A stretch of 64,000 bases of DNA. It comes from Methanococcoides methylutens MM1 (GTDB lineage: Archaea; Halobacteriota; Methanosarcinia; Methanosarcinales; Methanosarcinaceae). Location of the stretch: contig NZ_CP009518.1 in the NCBI RefSeq assembly GCF_000970325.1, positions 1,488,001-1,552,000 of the forward strand, read 5' to 3'. The notes beneath the pieces are model-generated. The model did not search any database. It was not told where the DNA came from and saw only the letters and a program-made list of their open reading frames with translations. Of this stretch, positions 1 through 9,795 are shown in pieces. Positions within the stretch are counted from its first letter, which is position 1, and every line of letters begins with the position of its first letter. The translations under genes and the position numbers were made by a program.

Positions 1-352
1 GGATGTTGCCAACATCACTGACGAGCATTTCAAAGAGACCTTCGAGATCGTCTCATCAGGTGACGTTGCCAAAGAGGGTATCGAACAGATCCTCCGCCAT
101 GTTGCAAAGAAACCTAAGGCCAATATCAGGGACAGTCTGGAAGAACTCGGACTTACAGCCATAGATACATCAGAGATCGAGGCATTCATAGCAAAGGTAG
201 TCTCTGAAAGGCAGGAGTTTGTGGCAGAAAAGGGAATGGGAGCCGTTGGTCCACTCATGGGAGTTGTCATGGGAGAATTCCGCGGAAAAGTTGACGGAAA
301 GGTACTCAGTGAACTCCTGAAACAAAAGATTAATGAGCAAATCAATACATAA
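1..352 (+). CDS. gatE: Glu-tRNA(Gln) amidotransferase subunit E, 3' end (partial)
   Basis: The reading frame is open from the window edge (first full codon at 2) to TAA at 350-352, giving the last 116 residues. The helical YqeY-like tail ends in GPLMGVVMGEFRGKVDGK, typical of the tRNA-binding C-terminus of GatB/GatE proteins that help convert Glu-tRNA(Gln) to Gln-tRNA(Gln). The GPLMG...RGKVDGK ending fits GatE (the archaeal GatDE enzyme) better than GatB, but the catalytic part lies outside the window, so GatB cannot be excluded. Confidence 0.75.
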   Translation, partial: DVANITDEHFKETFEIVSSGDVAKEGIEQILRHVAKKPKANIRDSLEELGLTAIDTSEIEAFIAKVVSERQEFVAEKGMGAVGPLMGVVMGEFRGKVDGKVLSELLKQKINEQINT

Positions 353-367
353 TGTCTTATAGATATT

Positions 368-1438
368 ATGATGGTTGGAAGGAATTACACGGGGACATTG
401 GTGTTAAAGATTGCATTGATCGCGTCACTTCTATTGATATCAGCTACTATGGCAAGTGCTGTGACAGTAGGAGAGACAGAACAACTTACCTTTGAGGTCA
501 ACCAGAGAGCGCCTGCATGGAGTCCGGACGGACAGCTCATTACTTATTCTTCAGAGCAGGCAATCTGGTCCATGAATGCTGATGGTTCTGAACAGACAAG
601 GATCTATGATACCATTGCATGGGAAGGAGAACCTTCTTTCAGTGCAGATGGCAAATATATCTATTTTGCTACGGAGCATGTCCAGCCATTCTCTTCCAAC
701 TTTATCAGTATCCGCAAGGTAGAGATTGCGGAAAAGAGCAACAGCTTACAGGTAGCTGATTCCACTGCTGACAAGAGAGCTCCTGTTATGAGCCCTGATG
801 GGACAAAGATAGCATATCTTTCAAAAGCTGCAGGAAACTATGACATCTGGGTAATGAACCCTGATGGCAGTAGCAACAGGCAGATAACAGATTCCAGTTC
901 CGACGAGGGAGCTCCGGCATGGTCACCTGATGGTAAGATGCTGGTGTACTCACTGGAAGGCAACATCTGGGAAGTTGGTATTGATGGCAGTGTTCCTGTT
1001 GTCCTCAGGGATGATGCTTTTGAGAACACACACCCGGTGTTCAGTCCGGATGGTACAAAGATAGCATTTGTATCGGACAGATCAGGGAATTCTGACCTGT
1101 GGGTGATGAACTCTGATAATTTGGGTATAGAACAGATCACATTTGATAATTCCAGCCAGACGCATCCAGCCTGGAGCCCTGAAGGCGATAAACTCGCATT
1201 TGCATCCAATGAAGGCGGTGACTTCAATATCTGGACAATCGCACTTTCAGATATAGACAGTCCAATTGAGCTGGGACAGGACAAGGAACTGATAATTGAA
1301 GAAGAACCTTTTAACATCGTAAAAGAAATAGAAGATTTTGTACTAGAATCACCATTAAGGACGCTTATGATACTGTTTGCAATGTCGGTAGTGATAATGT
1401 TGTTCTTCCTGAGGAACTTCCTGAAAGGCCTGGACTGA
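368..1438 (+). CDS. TolB-like PD40 beta-propeller protein, membrane-anchored
   Basis: A 356-residue protein with an N-terminal hydrophobic export segment (about residues 10-31) and a C-terminal transmembrane helix (about 330-350). Between them are at least six PD40/WD40-like repeats with the signature P-x-W/F/M-S-P-D/E-G, such as PAWSPDG and PVFSPDGTKIAF. This is the repeat seen in TolB and in surface propellers of Methanosarcina. The topology places the propeller outside the cell, held by the C-terminal anchor. The ligand is unknown. It starts 15 nt after gatE, so it may be read through from it. A start at 371 (second Met) is equally possible. Confidence 0.8.
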   Translation: MMVGRNYTGTLVLKIALIASLLLISATMASAVTVGETEQLTFEVNQRAPAWSPDGQLITYSSEQAIWSMNADGSEQTRIYDTIAWEGEPSFSADGKYIYFATEHVQPFSSNFISIRKVEIAEKSNSLQVADSTADKRAPVMSPDGTKIAYLSKAAGNYDIWVMNPDGSSNRQITDSSSDEGAPAWSPDGKMLVYSLEGNIWEVGIDGSVPVVLRDDAFENTHPVFSPDGTKIAFVSDRSGNSDLWVMNSDNLGIEQITFDNSSQTHPAWSPEGDKLAFASNEGGDFNIWTIALSDIDSPIELGQDKELIIEEEPFNIVKEIEDFVLESPLRTLMILFAMSVVIMLFFLRNFLKGLD

Positions 1439-1466
1439 CAGGCCTTTGCCTTTTTATTTTTTATTA
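1424..1466 (+). terminator. Hairpin terminator overlapping the stop of the propeller gene
   Basis: AAAGGCCT (1424-1431) pairs with AGGCCTTT (1440-1447) around an 8-nt loop that contains the TGA stop, followed by a T-rich run to 1466. Perfect 8-bp stem. Confidence 0.65.
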
Positions 1467-1589
1467 TTATCGTATATTATCCTACTATTTTACAGAAAAA
1501 ACTCTTAAAGCTTATAATTGTTTTAAAAACCATAGATTCCATCGTAACGCTTATAGCCTATTCATGACATGTATTCGCAGGTTCGGATG

Positions 1590-2684
1590 ATGTCTGCAGT
1601 AATAGGATTAGAAGATGGAACAATTTTAAAAGGTACTGGTTTTGGTGCCGAAGGTATCGTTTGCGGAGAACTTGTTTTTACTACCCAGTACACAGGATAT
1701 GAGGAGTCACTCACCGACCCTTCATACGCTGGTCAGATATTAATGTTCACGTACCCTCTTATAGGGAATTATGGTGTCAATGATGAGACCTTCCAGTCCG
1801 ACGGCGTAAAGGCCGAAGGGCTTGTTGTAAGGGAAGCCTGCCCTTCCCCAAGTCATCACCTGTCAACTCGTAACATCTACAAGTTGATGGAAGACGAAGG
1901 TAAACCGGGAATCTCCGGAATTGACACACGTATGCTCACCATAGGTACCAGGGAGCATGGTACCATGCGTGCCGCGTTGATAAACGGCAGCGACGATGGT
2001 GAGGAAGCTGTCAGGCTTGCAAGGGAACAGCCTGATATCTCAACCCTTGACCTTATCTCAAGGGTCACCTGCAAGGAGCCCTACACAATAGAAAGTAAGG
2101 TCAAGACAGGTGATAAAAAACACGTTGTGCTCTTTGATCTTGGTATGAAGAAGAACATCTCAGTAAGTCTTTTGAACAGGGGTGTGGATGTCACAGTAGT
2201 ACCGGCCAGCACACCTACATCTGTGATCGAGGAATACAACCCTGACCTGCTTTTCCTTTCCAACGGTCCGGGAGACCCACAGAATGCACAGAATGCTATC
2301 AATGTCGTAAAGGACCTGGCAGGAAGCATGCCTATCTCAGGTATCTGCCTTGGACATCAGGTCATCTCAAGGGCACTTGGAGCAGATACATACAAACTTA
2401 AGTTCGGACACCGCGGAGCAAACCAGCCTGTAAAGGACCTGGAATCCGGAATAGTCCACATTACATCACAGAATCACGGTTTTGCTGTCGATGGAGACTC
2501 TTTTGACGGCACCGATGTGAATGTGACACAGATCAACACTAACGATAATACAGTAGAAGGTATCGAACACAACGATCTTGACATCTTCAGTGTCCAGTAC
2601 CATCCGGAAGCCAATGCCGGACCAAGGGACACTGAAAAGATATTCTTTGGAAAGGTCATGAAAGCTATGGGAGGCAGGGTATAA
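1590..2684 (+). CDS. carA: Carbamoyl-phosphate synthase small (glutaminase) subunit
   Basis: Hydrolyses glutamine and passes ammonia to CarB for carbamoyl phosphate, used in arginine and pyrimidine synthesis. The N-terminal CPSase_sm domain begins AVIGLEDGTILKGTG. The C-terminal class I glutamine amidotransferase domain has the nucleophile motif GICLGHQ and the His/Glu pair in YHPEANAG. The frame is open from 1569, but family members begin right before AVLGLEDG, so ATG 1590 (or 1587) is preferred over 1569. Its stop overlaps the carB start by one base (TAATG at 2682-2686), which implies translational coupling and fixed stoichiometry. The upstream 130 nt are AT-rich and hold the likely promoter. 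Confidence 0.95.
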   Translation: MSAVIGLEDGTILKGTGFGAEGIVCGELVFTTQYTGYEESLTDPSYAGQILMFTYPLIGNYGVNDETFQSDGVKAEGLVVREACPSPSHHLSTRNIYKLMEDEGKPGISGIDTRMLTIGTREHGTMRAALINGSDDGEEAVRLAREQPDISTLDLISRVTCKEPYTIESKVKTGDKKHVVLFDLGMKKNISVSLLNRGVDVTVVPASTPTSVIEEYNPDLLFLSNGPGDPQNAQNAINVVKDLAGSMPISGICLGHQVISRALGADTYKLKFGHRGANQPVKDLESGIVHITSQNHGFAVDGDSFDGTDVNVTQINTNDNTVEGIEHNDLDIFSVQYHPEANAGPRDTEKIFFGKVMKAMGGRV

Positions 2685-5600
2685 TGACAAAACGAACAGA
2701 TATTAAGAAGATCCTGCTTATCGGTTCCGGACCGATCATGATCGGACAGGCTGCAGAATTCGATTTCTCAGGAAGTCAGGCCTGCAGGTCACTCAGGGAA
2801 GAAGGATATGAGGTCGTTCTCGTTAACTCCAACCCGGCAACCATCATGACAGACCCTGAAACGGCAGATGCGGTCTACATCGAGCCGATCGAGGCAAAGA
2901 TCATTGCCAAGATCATCGAGAAGGAACGACCGGACGGTATCATTGCAGGTATTGGTGGTCAGACCGGACTGAACATCACAAGTGAACTTGCTGATATGGG
3001 AGTTTTCGAAAAGTTCAATGTCGAATTGCTTGGAACATCCCTTGAAGCCATTAAGAACACCGAGGACCGTGAACTTTTCAAACAGAAGATGTATGAGATC
3101 GGTGAGAAAGTGCCAAGAAGTGTGGCAGTCTCTTCACTGAAAGAAGCTGAAGCCCTCATTGACGAACTCGGACTTCCACTTATCATCCGCCCTGCATACA
3201 CCCTTGGTGGTGCTGGTGGCGGTATCGCGTACACAAGAGAACAGCTTCTCGAGATAAGCGAGAGAGGACTTCGCCGCAGCAGGATCAACCAGGTTCTCAT
3301 CGAAGAGAGTGTGCTCGGCTGGAAAGAGTTCGAGTATGAGGTCATGCGTGACTCCAATGACACATGTATTGTCATATGTAACATGGAGAACCTCGACCCA
3401 ATGGGAGTTCACACCGGGGAGTCCATTGTGGTAACACCATCCCAGACACTGAACGATATCGAGCACCAGATGCTGAGAACAGCAGCTATCAAGATCATAC
3501 GTGCTCTCGGAATCGAAGGTGGATGTAACATCCAGTTCGCTGCAAAGGACGGGGAATACAGGATCGTAGAGGTCAACCCACGTGTTTCAAGATCATCAGC
3601 TCTTGCATCAAAGGCAACCGGTTACCCGATCGCCAGGGTAACAGCAAAGATCGCTATTGGTATGACACTTGACCAGATCCTCAACGATGTTACCAAGAAG
3701 ACACCTGCATCTTTTGAGCCTACAATCGACTACGTGGTCACAAAGATCCCAAGGTGGCCTTTCGACAAGTTCGTGACCGCGGACAAGACACTTACAACTG
3801 CCATGAAAAGTACCGGCGAGGTAATGTCCATTGGACGTACCATTGAAGAATCACTCCAGAAAGCGGTACGTTCCCTTGATATCGACATGAAGTTCGGAAG
3901 CAATACATGGGACGAGGCAGAAGCCAGAACACTTCTGAAAACACCTACGAGTGAAAGGCTTTTCGTTATCTTCGATGCACTGAAGAACGGTATGAGCATT
4001 GAGGAGGTCTCAGAACTTTCAGGCTATGATATATTCTTTGTAACTAAGATCAACAACATCGTCGAGATGGAGAACGATCTTGAGAACAAGATGTTCACAG
4101 GTGAGCCGGACATTGACATGCTCCGGGATGCCAAGCAGATGGGATTCACCGATGGCAGAATCGCAGAGCTTACAGGCAAGACCCGTGAGGAGATCAATGA
4201 CCTCCGCCGTGAGAATGTCAATACCACCTACAAGATGGTAGATACCTGTGCTGCAGAATTCGCTGCAGAGACGCCTTACTATTATTCATGCTATGAGACC
4301 ATGTGCGAAGACCAGCCAACAGACAGGAAGAAGATCCTGATCCTTGGTGCAGGTCCTATACGCATCGGCCAGGGTATCGAGTTCGACTACTGTACTGTCC
4401 ACGCTGTCACAGCCATCCGTGAGGAAGGCCTTGAGGCACATATCATCAACAACAACCCAGAGACGGTATCAACTGACTACGATACATCCGACAAGCTGTT
4501 CTTCGAGCCTCTTACACTTGAAGATGTCATGAACATCATCGATCGTGAGAAACCATACGGTGTACTTGTCCAGTTCGGTGGACAGACATCCGTGAACCTC
4601 GCGATGCCTCTCCAGAAGGAGCTCGACCGCCGTGATGACATCGATACAATAATCCTCGGAACATCCCCTGAAGATATCGATATGGCAGAGGACAGGGAGA
4701 AATTCAATGTAATGATGAGCAAGCTTGGCGTTGCACAGCCTGAAGCAGGTTATGCAACATCTCAGGAAGATGCTATTGCGATCGCAACACGCATCGGATA
4801 TCCTGTGCTTGTCAGACCATCATACGTTCTCGGCGGACGTGCAATGGAGATCGTCTATGAGCAGGCAGATCTTGAACGTTACATGAGGGAAGCAGTTCGT
4901 GTATCCCCTGAGCACCCGATCCTTATCGACGACTTCCTCGAGGGAGCAGTTGAGATCGATGTGGATGCTGTCTGTGACGGAAAGGATGTCCTCATCGGCG
5001 CTATCATGGAACACATCGAAGAAGCAGGTGTTCACTCCGGTGACTCTGCATGTGTGATCCCACCATACTCACTCTCCGAGGAAACACTGGCAACAGTACG
5101 TGATTACACTCGAAAGATCGCACTTGCGCTCAATGTGAAGGGACTTATCAACATCCAGATGGCAGAGCAGAACGGCAAGGTCTATGTGCTTGAAGCAAAC
5201 CCACGTTCCAGCCGAACGATACCATTCGTATCAAAGGCTGTGGGAGTTCCACTTGCCAAGATAGCTGCACAGGTCATTATCGGCCATACTCTTGATGACC
5301 TTGGATATGCAAACCATGATGAGACTCATGTGGAACACTACTCTGTCAAGGAAGTATTGCTTCCGTTCGACAAACTCCCAGGTGCAGACCCTGTGCTCAG
5401 CCCTGAGATGAAGAGTACCGGAGAGGTCATGGGAATTGACTATGACTTCGGACGCGCTTTCTTCAAGGCACAGCTCAGTGCTGACAACATCCTGCCATTG
5501 AGCGGTTATGTCTTCCTGTCCATCAGGAGGAACGACAAAGAAGCATTCGTTGAGACCGCACGCAAGCTACAGGATGCAGGACTTAAGCTGATCGGTACCA

Positions 5601-5911
5601 AGGGAACTGTGAACTACCTTGCCGAGAAAGGCATCAACATGGAAGCAGTGATGAAAGTACACGAGGGCAGTCCGAACGTTATCGACATGATGCGCAGGGA
5701 CGAGGTTGCACTCATCGTGAACACCCCAACAGGAAGGCAGTCACGAAAAGACGGATACCACATCCGCCGTGCAGCAGTGGACTTCAAGGTACCTTACATC
5801 ACCACCATCCAGGCTGCAAAGGCAGCAGCTGATGCAATTGTCTCCATGAAGAAGGGAGATATTACTATCAAGTCCATCAATGACTATCACAAGGATATCA
5901 TCAGGGACTAA
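2684..5911 (+). CDS. carB: Carbamoyl-phosphate synthase large subunit
   Basis: Full-length 1075-residue CarB, not split in two as in some methanogens. The two homologous ATP-grasp halves are visible: the first begins at KKILLIGSGPIMIGQAAEFD near residue 10, the second at KKILILGAGPIRIGQGIEFD near residue 550. Each carries a RPxYxLGGxG-type nucleotide-binding loop (RPAYTLGGAGGG and RPSYVLGGRA). The C-terminal 140 residues form the MGS-like allosteric domain (KLIGTKGTVNYLAEKG). It uses bicarbonate, ammonia and two ATP. Coupled to carA upstream and followed after 24 nt by argG, forming an arginine-oriented operon. Confidence 0.97.
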   Translation: MTKRTDIKKILLIGSGPIMIGQAAEFDFSGSQACRSLREEGYEVVLVNSNPATIMTDPETADAVYIEPIEAKIIAKIIEKERPDGIIAGIGGQTGLNITSELADMGVFEKFNVELLGTSLEAIKNTEDRELFKQKMYEIGEKVPRSVAVSSLKEAEALIDELGLPLIIRPAYTLGGAGGGIAYTREQLLEISERGLRRSRINQVLIEESVLGWKEFEYEVMRDSNDTCIVICNMENLDPMGVHTGESIVVTPSQTLNDIEHQMLRTAAIKIIRALGIEGGCNIQFAAKDGEYRIVEVNPRVSRSSALASKATGYPIARVTAKIAIGMTLDQILNDVTKKTPASFEPTIDYVVTKIPRWPFDKFVTADKTLTTAMKSTGEVMSIGRTIEESLQKAVRSLDIDMKFGSNTWDEAEARTLLKTPTSERLFVIFDALKNGMSIEEVSELSGYDIFFVTKINNIVEMENDLENKMFTGEPDIDMLRDAKQMGFTDGRIAELTGKTREEINDLRRENVNTTYKMVDTCAAEFAAETPYYYSCYETMCEDQPTDRKKILILGAGPIRIGQGIEFDYCTVHAVTAIREEGLEAHIINNNPETVSTDYDTSDKLFFEPLTLEDVMNIIDREKPYGVLVQFGGQTSVNLAMPLQKELDRRDDIDTIILGTSPEDIDMAEDREKFNVMMSKLGVAQPEAGYATSQEDAIAIATRIGYPVLVRPSYVLGGRAMEIVYEQADLERYMREAVRVSPEHPILIDDFLEGAVEIDVDAVCDGKDVLIGAIMEHIEEAGVHSGDSACVIPPYSLSEETLATVRDYTRKIALALNVKGLINIQMAEQNGKVYVLEANPRSSRTIPFVSKAVGVPLAKIAAQVIIGHTLDDLGYANHDETHVEHYSVKEVLLPFDKLPGADPVLSPEMKSTGEVMGIDYDFGRAFFKAQLSADNILPLSGYVFLSIRRNDKEAFVETARKLQDAGLKLIGTKGTVNYLAEKGINMEAVMKVHEGSPNVIDMMRRDEVALIVNTPTGRQSRKDGYHIRRAAVDFKVPYITTIQAAKAAADAIVSMKKGDITIKSINDYHKDIIRD

Positions 5912-5935
5912 TTATCATTTAAGGAACGAATCAAC

Positions 5936-7114
5936 ATGTCAAAGAAAGTAGTACTTGCTTATTCCGGAGGACTGGACACATCCATCTGTATCCCACTCCT
6001 CAAAGAAGAATACGGATATGATGAAGTCATAACAGTGGCAGTCGATGTCGGACAGCCAAAGGAAGATGTCACTCAGGCAGAAGAGAAGGCAAAGAAGATC
6101 AGTGACCTCCATTTCACACTTGATGTTCGCGAGGAGTTCGTGAACGACTACATCTTCCCTCTGATAAGAGCCAACGGTGATTACGAAGGCTATGTAATGG
6201 GAACGTCCATCGCACGCCCTCTCATCGCCAAGAAGGTCGTCGAGATCGCAGAGCAGGAAGGCGCTGTTGCACTGGCACACGGCTGTACCGGTAAAGGCAA
6301 CGACCAGCTTCGTTTCGAAGCAGTGTTCAGGCTCACCGACATGGATGTCATCGCACCTATGAGGGAGATGAACCTGACCCGTGAATGGGAGATCGAGTAC
6401 GCAAAGGAACATGGAATTCCAGTAGGTGTCACCACTGCAAAACCATGGAGCGTTGACGAGAACATCTGGAGCAGAAGCATCGAAGGCGGAAAGCTCGAAG
6501 ACCCGGGATACATCCCACCTGAGGAGATCTACAAGTGGACAGCTTCACCAGAGGACGCACCTGATGCCCAGACCATCGTTATCGGTTTCGAGAACGGTGT
6601 GCCTGTCTCACTCGATGGTGAGAAGATGGGCGGTGTGGAGCTCATCGAGAAGCTGAATGTCATTGCAGGTACACACGGTGTCGGACGTACAGACATGATC
6701 GAAGACCGTGTCCTCGGACTCAAGGCACGTGAGAACTACGAGCACCCTGCAGCAACCGTACTTCTTGCAGCACATAGGGACCTCGAGAAACTGGTACTCA
6801 CCCGCTCAGAGCTCAAGTTCAAAGCAATGGTGGATGAGCAGTGGTCCGAACTCGCATACTACGGTCTTGTGGACGAGCCACTCTACGATGACCTCAACGC
6901 ATTCATTGACAACACACAGACACGTGTCAACGGTACAGTCACCCTGAAACTGTACAAGGGAAGCCTCACGATCCTTGCAAGGACATCCCCGGCAGCACTC
7001 TACTCAGAGGAGCTTGTATCCTTCGATGGAACCACCATCGACCAGAAGGATGCCGAAGGATTCGCAAAATACCACGGATTCCAGGCACGCCTGTTCAGGA
7101 AATTCGTTGATTAA
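5936..7114 (+). CDS. argG: Argininosuccinate synthase
   Basis: Joins citrulline and aspartate using ATP. The N-type ATP pyrophosphatase loop AYSGGLDTS lies at residues 8-16, and [15 protein letters not shown], the citrulline/aspartate contact region, near residue 115. 392 residues is normal for the family. A purine-rich stretch (AAGGAACG) precedes ATG 5936. Being the third gene after carA-carB, it suggests the operon channels carbamoyl phosphate towards arginine. A strong hairpin terminator follows. Confidence 0.97.
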   Translation: MSKKVVLAYSGGLDTSICIPLLKEEYGYDEVITVAVDVGQPKEDVTQAEEKAKKISDLHFTLDVREEFVNDYIFPLIRANGDYEGYVMGTSIARPLIAKKVVEIAEQEGAVALAHGCTGKGNDQLRFEAVFRLTDMDVIAPMREMNLTREWEIEYAKEHGIPVGVTTAKPWSVDENIWSRSIEGGKLEDPGYIPPEEIYKWTASPEDAPDAQTIVIGFENGVPVSLDGEKMGGVELIEKLNVIAGTHGVGRTDMIEDRVLGLKARENYEHPAATVLLAAHRDLEKLVLTRSELKFKAMVDEQWSELAYYGLVDEPLYDDLNAFIDNTQTRVNGTVTLKLYKGSLTILARTSPAALYSEELVSFDGTTIDQKDAEGFAKYHGFQARLFRKFVD

Positions 7115-7130
7115 AACTAAAATTAATTAC

Positions 7131-7168
7131 TCGTATGCGTTTGTCGCATACGAACTTCTTTTTTCTTT
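7131..7168 (+). terminator. Terminator of carA-carB-argG
   Basis: Perfect 9-bp stem: TCGTATGCG (7131-7139) pairs with CGCATACGA (7145-7153), loop TTTGT, then a T/C-rich run. Confidence 0.8.
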
Positions 7169-7351
7169 TCTGTTATTGATCTTGATTTGATTCAACCCGA
7201 TCCTTAACTTCAGTTCTTTTTAATTAATATTATCAACTGTTACTGATCAATAAGGCAAAAAGCAGGAGATTGGAAAGATCCAAACAATCCCCTTAAACCA
7301 AAATAAAATCCTTCATCAGGAAGAATGCTGAGATGGAAGGAACTGAGAAGA

Positions 7352-9073
7352 TTAGTCTTCAGAAACATGTTTTATGTATGGCCCCAGGATCATATCCTTA
7401 TAAGATTCTCCTGCCGGAACCTTCGGATACAGGATCTCTTCCCTGTCTGTGCAAACTTCCAGGAAACAAGGCCCCTCTGCATTCATGAATTCTTCAATGC
7501 TCTTTTTTAACTCATTTCTGTTGCTGATCCTCTCTGCGTAAGTAAAACCAAATGAACTTGCAATATCTGCAAAATTAACATCTTTTGATCTTTGTGTTCC
7601 TATGCGGACACCTTCATATTCTGTGTCTTGCAGGTTCTGGACCATTCCATCGCTATTGTTGTTCAGCATAAGTATCTTTATCGGCAGTTCCAATGATGCA
7701 ATGGTATGCAACTCCCCAAGGTTCATTCGCAGGCTACCATCACCATCAATAGCCAGGACTCTTGAATGCGGGTTCGCATAATGGATACCGATCGCTGTGG
7801 GCAGACAAAAGCCCATTGTTCCAAAGGAACCGGAAGTCATGAAAGATTTTGCTATTTGCATAGGAAGATACTGTGCTGCAAGCATCTGGTGGTTGCCTAC
7901 ACCCGTAGCTATCTTTGTATTTTCATCAACATAATCTGCAAGATTTGCCATTACTTCGGCAGATTGTATACATTCATATTCTCGGTTGTAATCCAATGGC
8001 CATGATCTTTTCAGATACGCTGCACGCTTCTGCCACTCCTGAATATCGAGGCAGATTTTGTGTTTCCTGGCATAGTTTAGCAGGTCACCAATAGCTGTTG
8101 CAGCATCTCCTATGAATGTGAATTTAGGTTCACGTTCGATCTTAATCTGATGCATTTTCTCAGGGTCAATATTGATATAGGCGATGTCAGCCCCGATTGC
8201 AAATCCTACCTTTTCCGCAACCCTGTCATCCCATCTAACACCAATGGCGAAAAAGAAATCGTTCTCCTGGATAAGCATGTTCGCATATGGTGTACCGAAC
8301 ATCCCCAGCATCCCCAGGTTCAGATCATCCCTTTCATCAACGGTGCCTTTTGCCATTAGTGTATTGACAGAAGGTATCCCAAAAAGATCATTGAATTCCC
8401 TGATGGTCTGCTTTCCATACTCTGAGTTCAGTCCACCTCCAAGATAGAGCAATGGTCTTTTGGAATTGAGGAGCAGTTTAAAAAAGTCCTCACATTGTTG
8501 ATCGCTCAGGTGTCTGTCATCATGATAACTATCCCTGAACTTTGTGACATCCATGTTCTGGTAATAATGGACCTTCTGCTGTTTGTCAAGAGGGAAATCT
8601 ATGACAACGGGGCCGGGTTTTCCTGATCTTGCAAAGTAATAGGCATCCTTGACTATGGATTCGATGTCATCATCATTGGACAGTTGTATTACCTTCTTTG
8701 TTACATCTCCGAAAATACCTTTGACATTAATATGCTGAAAGGAATCGGTGCCTATCTTGTGCTCAGGGACCTGACCTGCAAATACAACTAGAGGAATGCT
8801 ATCACTATACGCATCAGCAACACTTGTAAGTGTATTAGTTATGGCAGGTCCGGATGTGACCATAGCTATGCCGACCTGATCGCTTGACCTTGAATAACCA
8901 GCTGCGCTAAATGCTGATGACTGCTCATTGGAATTAATAATTATCTCAATATCACTCTGCCGGAGGGCGTGGAATACTGGAAGTATTGCTGCTCCCGTAT
9001 AACCAAAGATATGTTTGACACCAAGGTCTTCCAGGCATTTAATCAGAACTTCTGCTCCGTTCATTTCTTCCAT
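7352..9073 (-). CDS. Acetolactate-synthase-like thiamine-diphosphate enzyme (divergent paralogue)
   Basis: A 573-residue ThDP enzyme with all three domains of the acetolactate synthase family. The ThDP-activating Glu lies in SNEQSSAFSAAGY near residue 50, the central domain follows, and the cofactor motif is GDGSLRMN...NNNSDGMV near residues 440-475. It differs from the true IlvB at 34137 at telling places: GYTGAA replaces GYPGG, and GMVQNLQ replaces GMVRQWQ, so the Arg and Trp that shape the 2-ketoacid pocket are lost. There is no small-subunit gene beside it, and it stands alone on the minus strand. It may be a 2-ketoacid decarboxylase or a carboligase with another substrate. GAG-rich sequence precedes the ATG at 9073; an internal ATG three codons in is also possible. 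Confidence 0.75.
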   Translation of the reverse strand: MEEMNGAEVLIKCLEDLGVKHIFGYTGAAILPVFHALRQSDIEIIINSNEQSSAFSAAGYSRSSDQVGIAMVTSGPAITNTLTSVADAYSDSIPLVVFAGQVPEHKIGTDSFQHINVKGIFGDVTKKVIQLSNDDDIESIVKDAYYFARSGKPGPVVIDFPLDKQQKVHYYQNMDVTKFRDSYHDDRHLSDQQCEDFFKLLLNSKRPLLYLGGGLNSEYGKQTIREFNDLFGIPSVNTLMAKGTVDERDDLNLGMLGMFGTPYANMLIQENDFFFAIGVRWDDRVAEKVGFAIGADIAYINIDPEKMHQIKIEREPKFTFIGDAATAIGDLLNYARKHKICLDIQEWQKRAAYLKRSWPLDYNREYECIQSAEVMANLADYVDENTKIATGVGNHQMLAAQYLPMQIAKSFMTSGSFGTMGFCLPTAIGIHYANPHSRVLAIDGDGSLRMNLGELHTIASLELPIKILMLNNNSDGMVQNLQDTEYEGVRIGTQRSKDVNFADIASSFGFTYAERISNRNELKKSIEEFMNAEGPCFLEVCTDREEILYPKVPAGESYKDMILGPYIKHVSED

Positions 9074-9228
9074 ATTTAAACTCCTTAGAAAGAAACCAAA
9101 CTGGCATGAGGTACACTAATCAGTATAATAACCAAAAAACAACCACTTGAGCCAGAAAGTTTCTTTTTCTTGCTCAAGCTACTAAAGCTACCACTACTAC
9201 AGATACAGGTAAATTGAATACATTGTAG

Positions 9229-9462
9229 TCAGTGATATAATTTAGCATTGCAAAGCGAAATGGATGAGGTTTTATTTAAGATTTGCCGTAATCTATTTAG
9301 CAATCGACTATTTCTTTGATCAAATGCTCCTACATAAATCATCATTATCATTCTCTGATTAAAGACGTTAGCCTCAATAAGCTTCCTGGCAAGTTTTACC
9401 TTTGTGTCCTGATCTTCCATAAGCATGATACTGAGCAAACTTTGCCTTGATACTCGATACAT
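9229..9462 (-). pseudogene. Possible Cas1 fragment (77-residue remnant)
   Basis: The short frame contains KVKLARKLIEANVFNQRMIM, which resembles the Cas1 helix pattern (LA+.hV.aKI.NQR..L). It is preceded by an Arg/Gln segment and followed by a Leu-rich helix (LLNRLRQIL), in the same order as in Cas1. The metal-ligand regions of Cas1 (the EG..A..YF stretch) are absent and a TGA lies six codons before the start. No CRISPR repeats or other cas genes are seen nearby. If the match is right, this is the debris of an adaptation module or casposon. It could instead be an unrelated small helical protein. Confidence 0.35.
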
Positions 9463-9545
9463 TTTTATCGAACATCACTTAATGAGTATATTGTAAAATT
9501 TGCAATTAATGCAAGTTCAACCAACTTTAATAGGAGAAAATAATA

Positions 9546-9722
9546 ATGGTAGCTGTAATTAACAGGGACGAATGTGTAGGATGCGGAGTATGTGTAGATG
9601 ACTGCCCAGCTGAAGCAATTTCAATGGACGGCGACAACATCGCTGTAGTAGATGCTGACGCATGCACTGAATGTGGTATATGTGTGGACTCCTGTCCATC
9701 CGAAGCAATTTCAATGGAATAA
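9546..9722 (+). CDS. 2[4Fe-4S] ferredoxin, 58 residues
   Basis: A short gene with two classical cluster motifs: [12 protein letters not shown] at residues 10-21 and [12 protein letters not shown] at about 40-51, each followed by AEAISM/SEAISM. Eight cysteines bind two [4Fe-4S] clusters, so the protein is a small soluble low-potential electron carrier. In methanogens such ferredoxins serve CODH/acetyl-CoA synthase, hydrogenases and the Rnf complex. AGGAG lies about 10 nt before ATG 9546. It is monocistronic, and its 3' end is followed by T-rich DNA (9729-9757). The internal symmetry between the two halves is high. Confidence 0.95.
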   Translation: MVAVINRDECVGCGVCVDDCPAEAISMDGDNIAVVDADACTECGICVDSCPSEAISME

Positions 9723-9795
9723 GAAGGTTTATTCCATTTATTTTTCTATTTTTTATTCAATAGTTTCGTTTCCAGTTCCTGTTCTGCCTGTTGCT

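Noticed and set aside
9146-9178. Inverted repeat CTTGAGC/GCTCAAG upstream of the acetolactate-synthase-like gene
   Set aside because: Only 7 bp with a 19-nt loop and no conserved flanks; could be chance.
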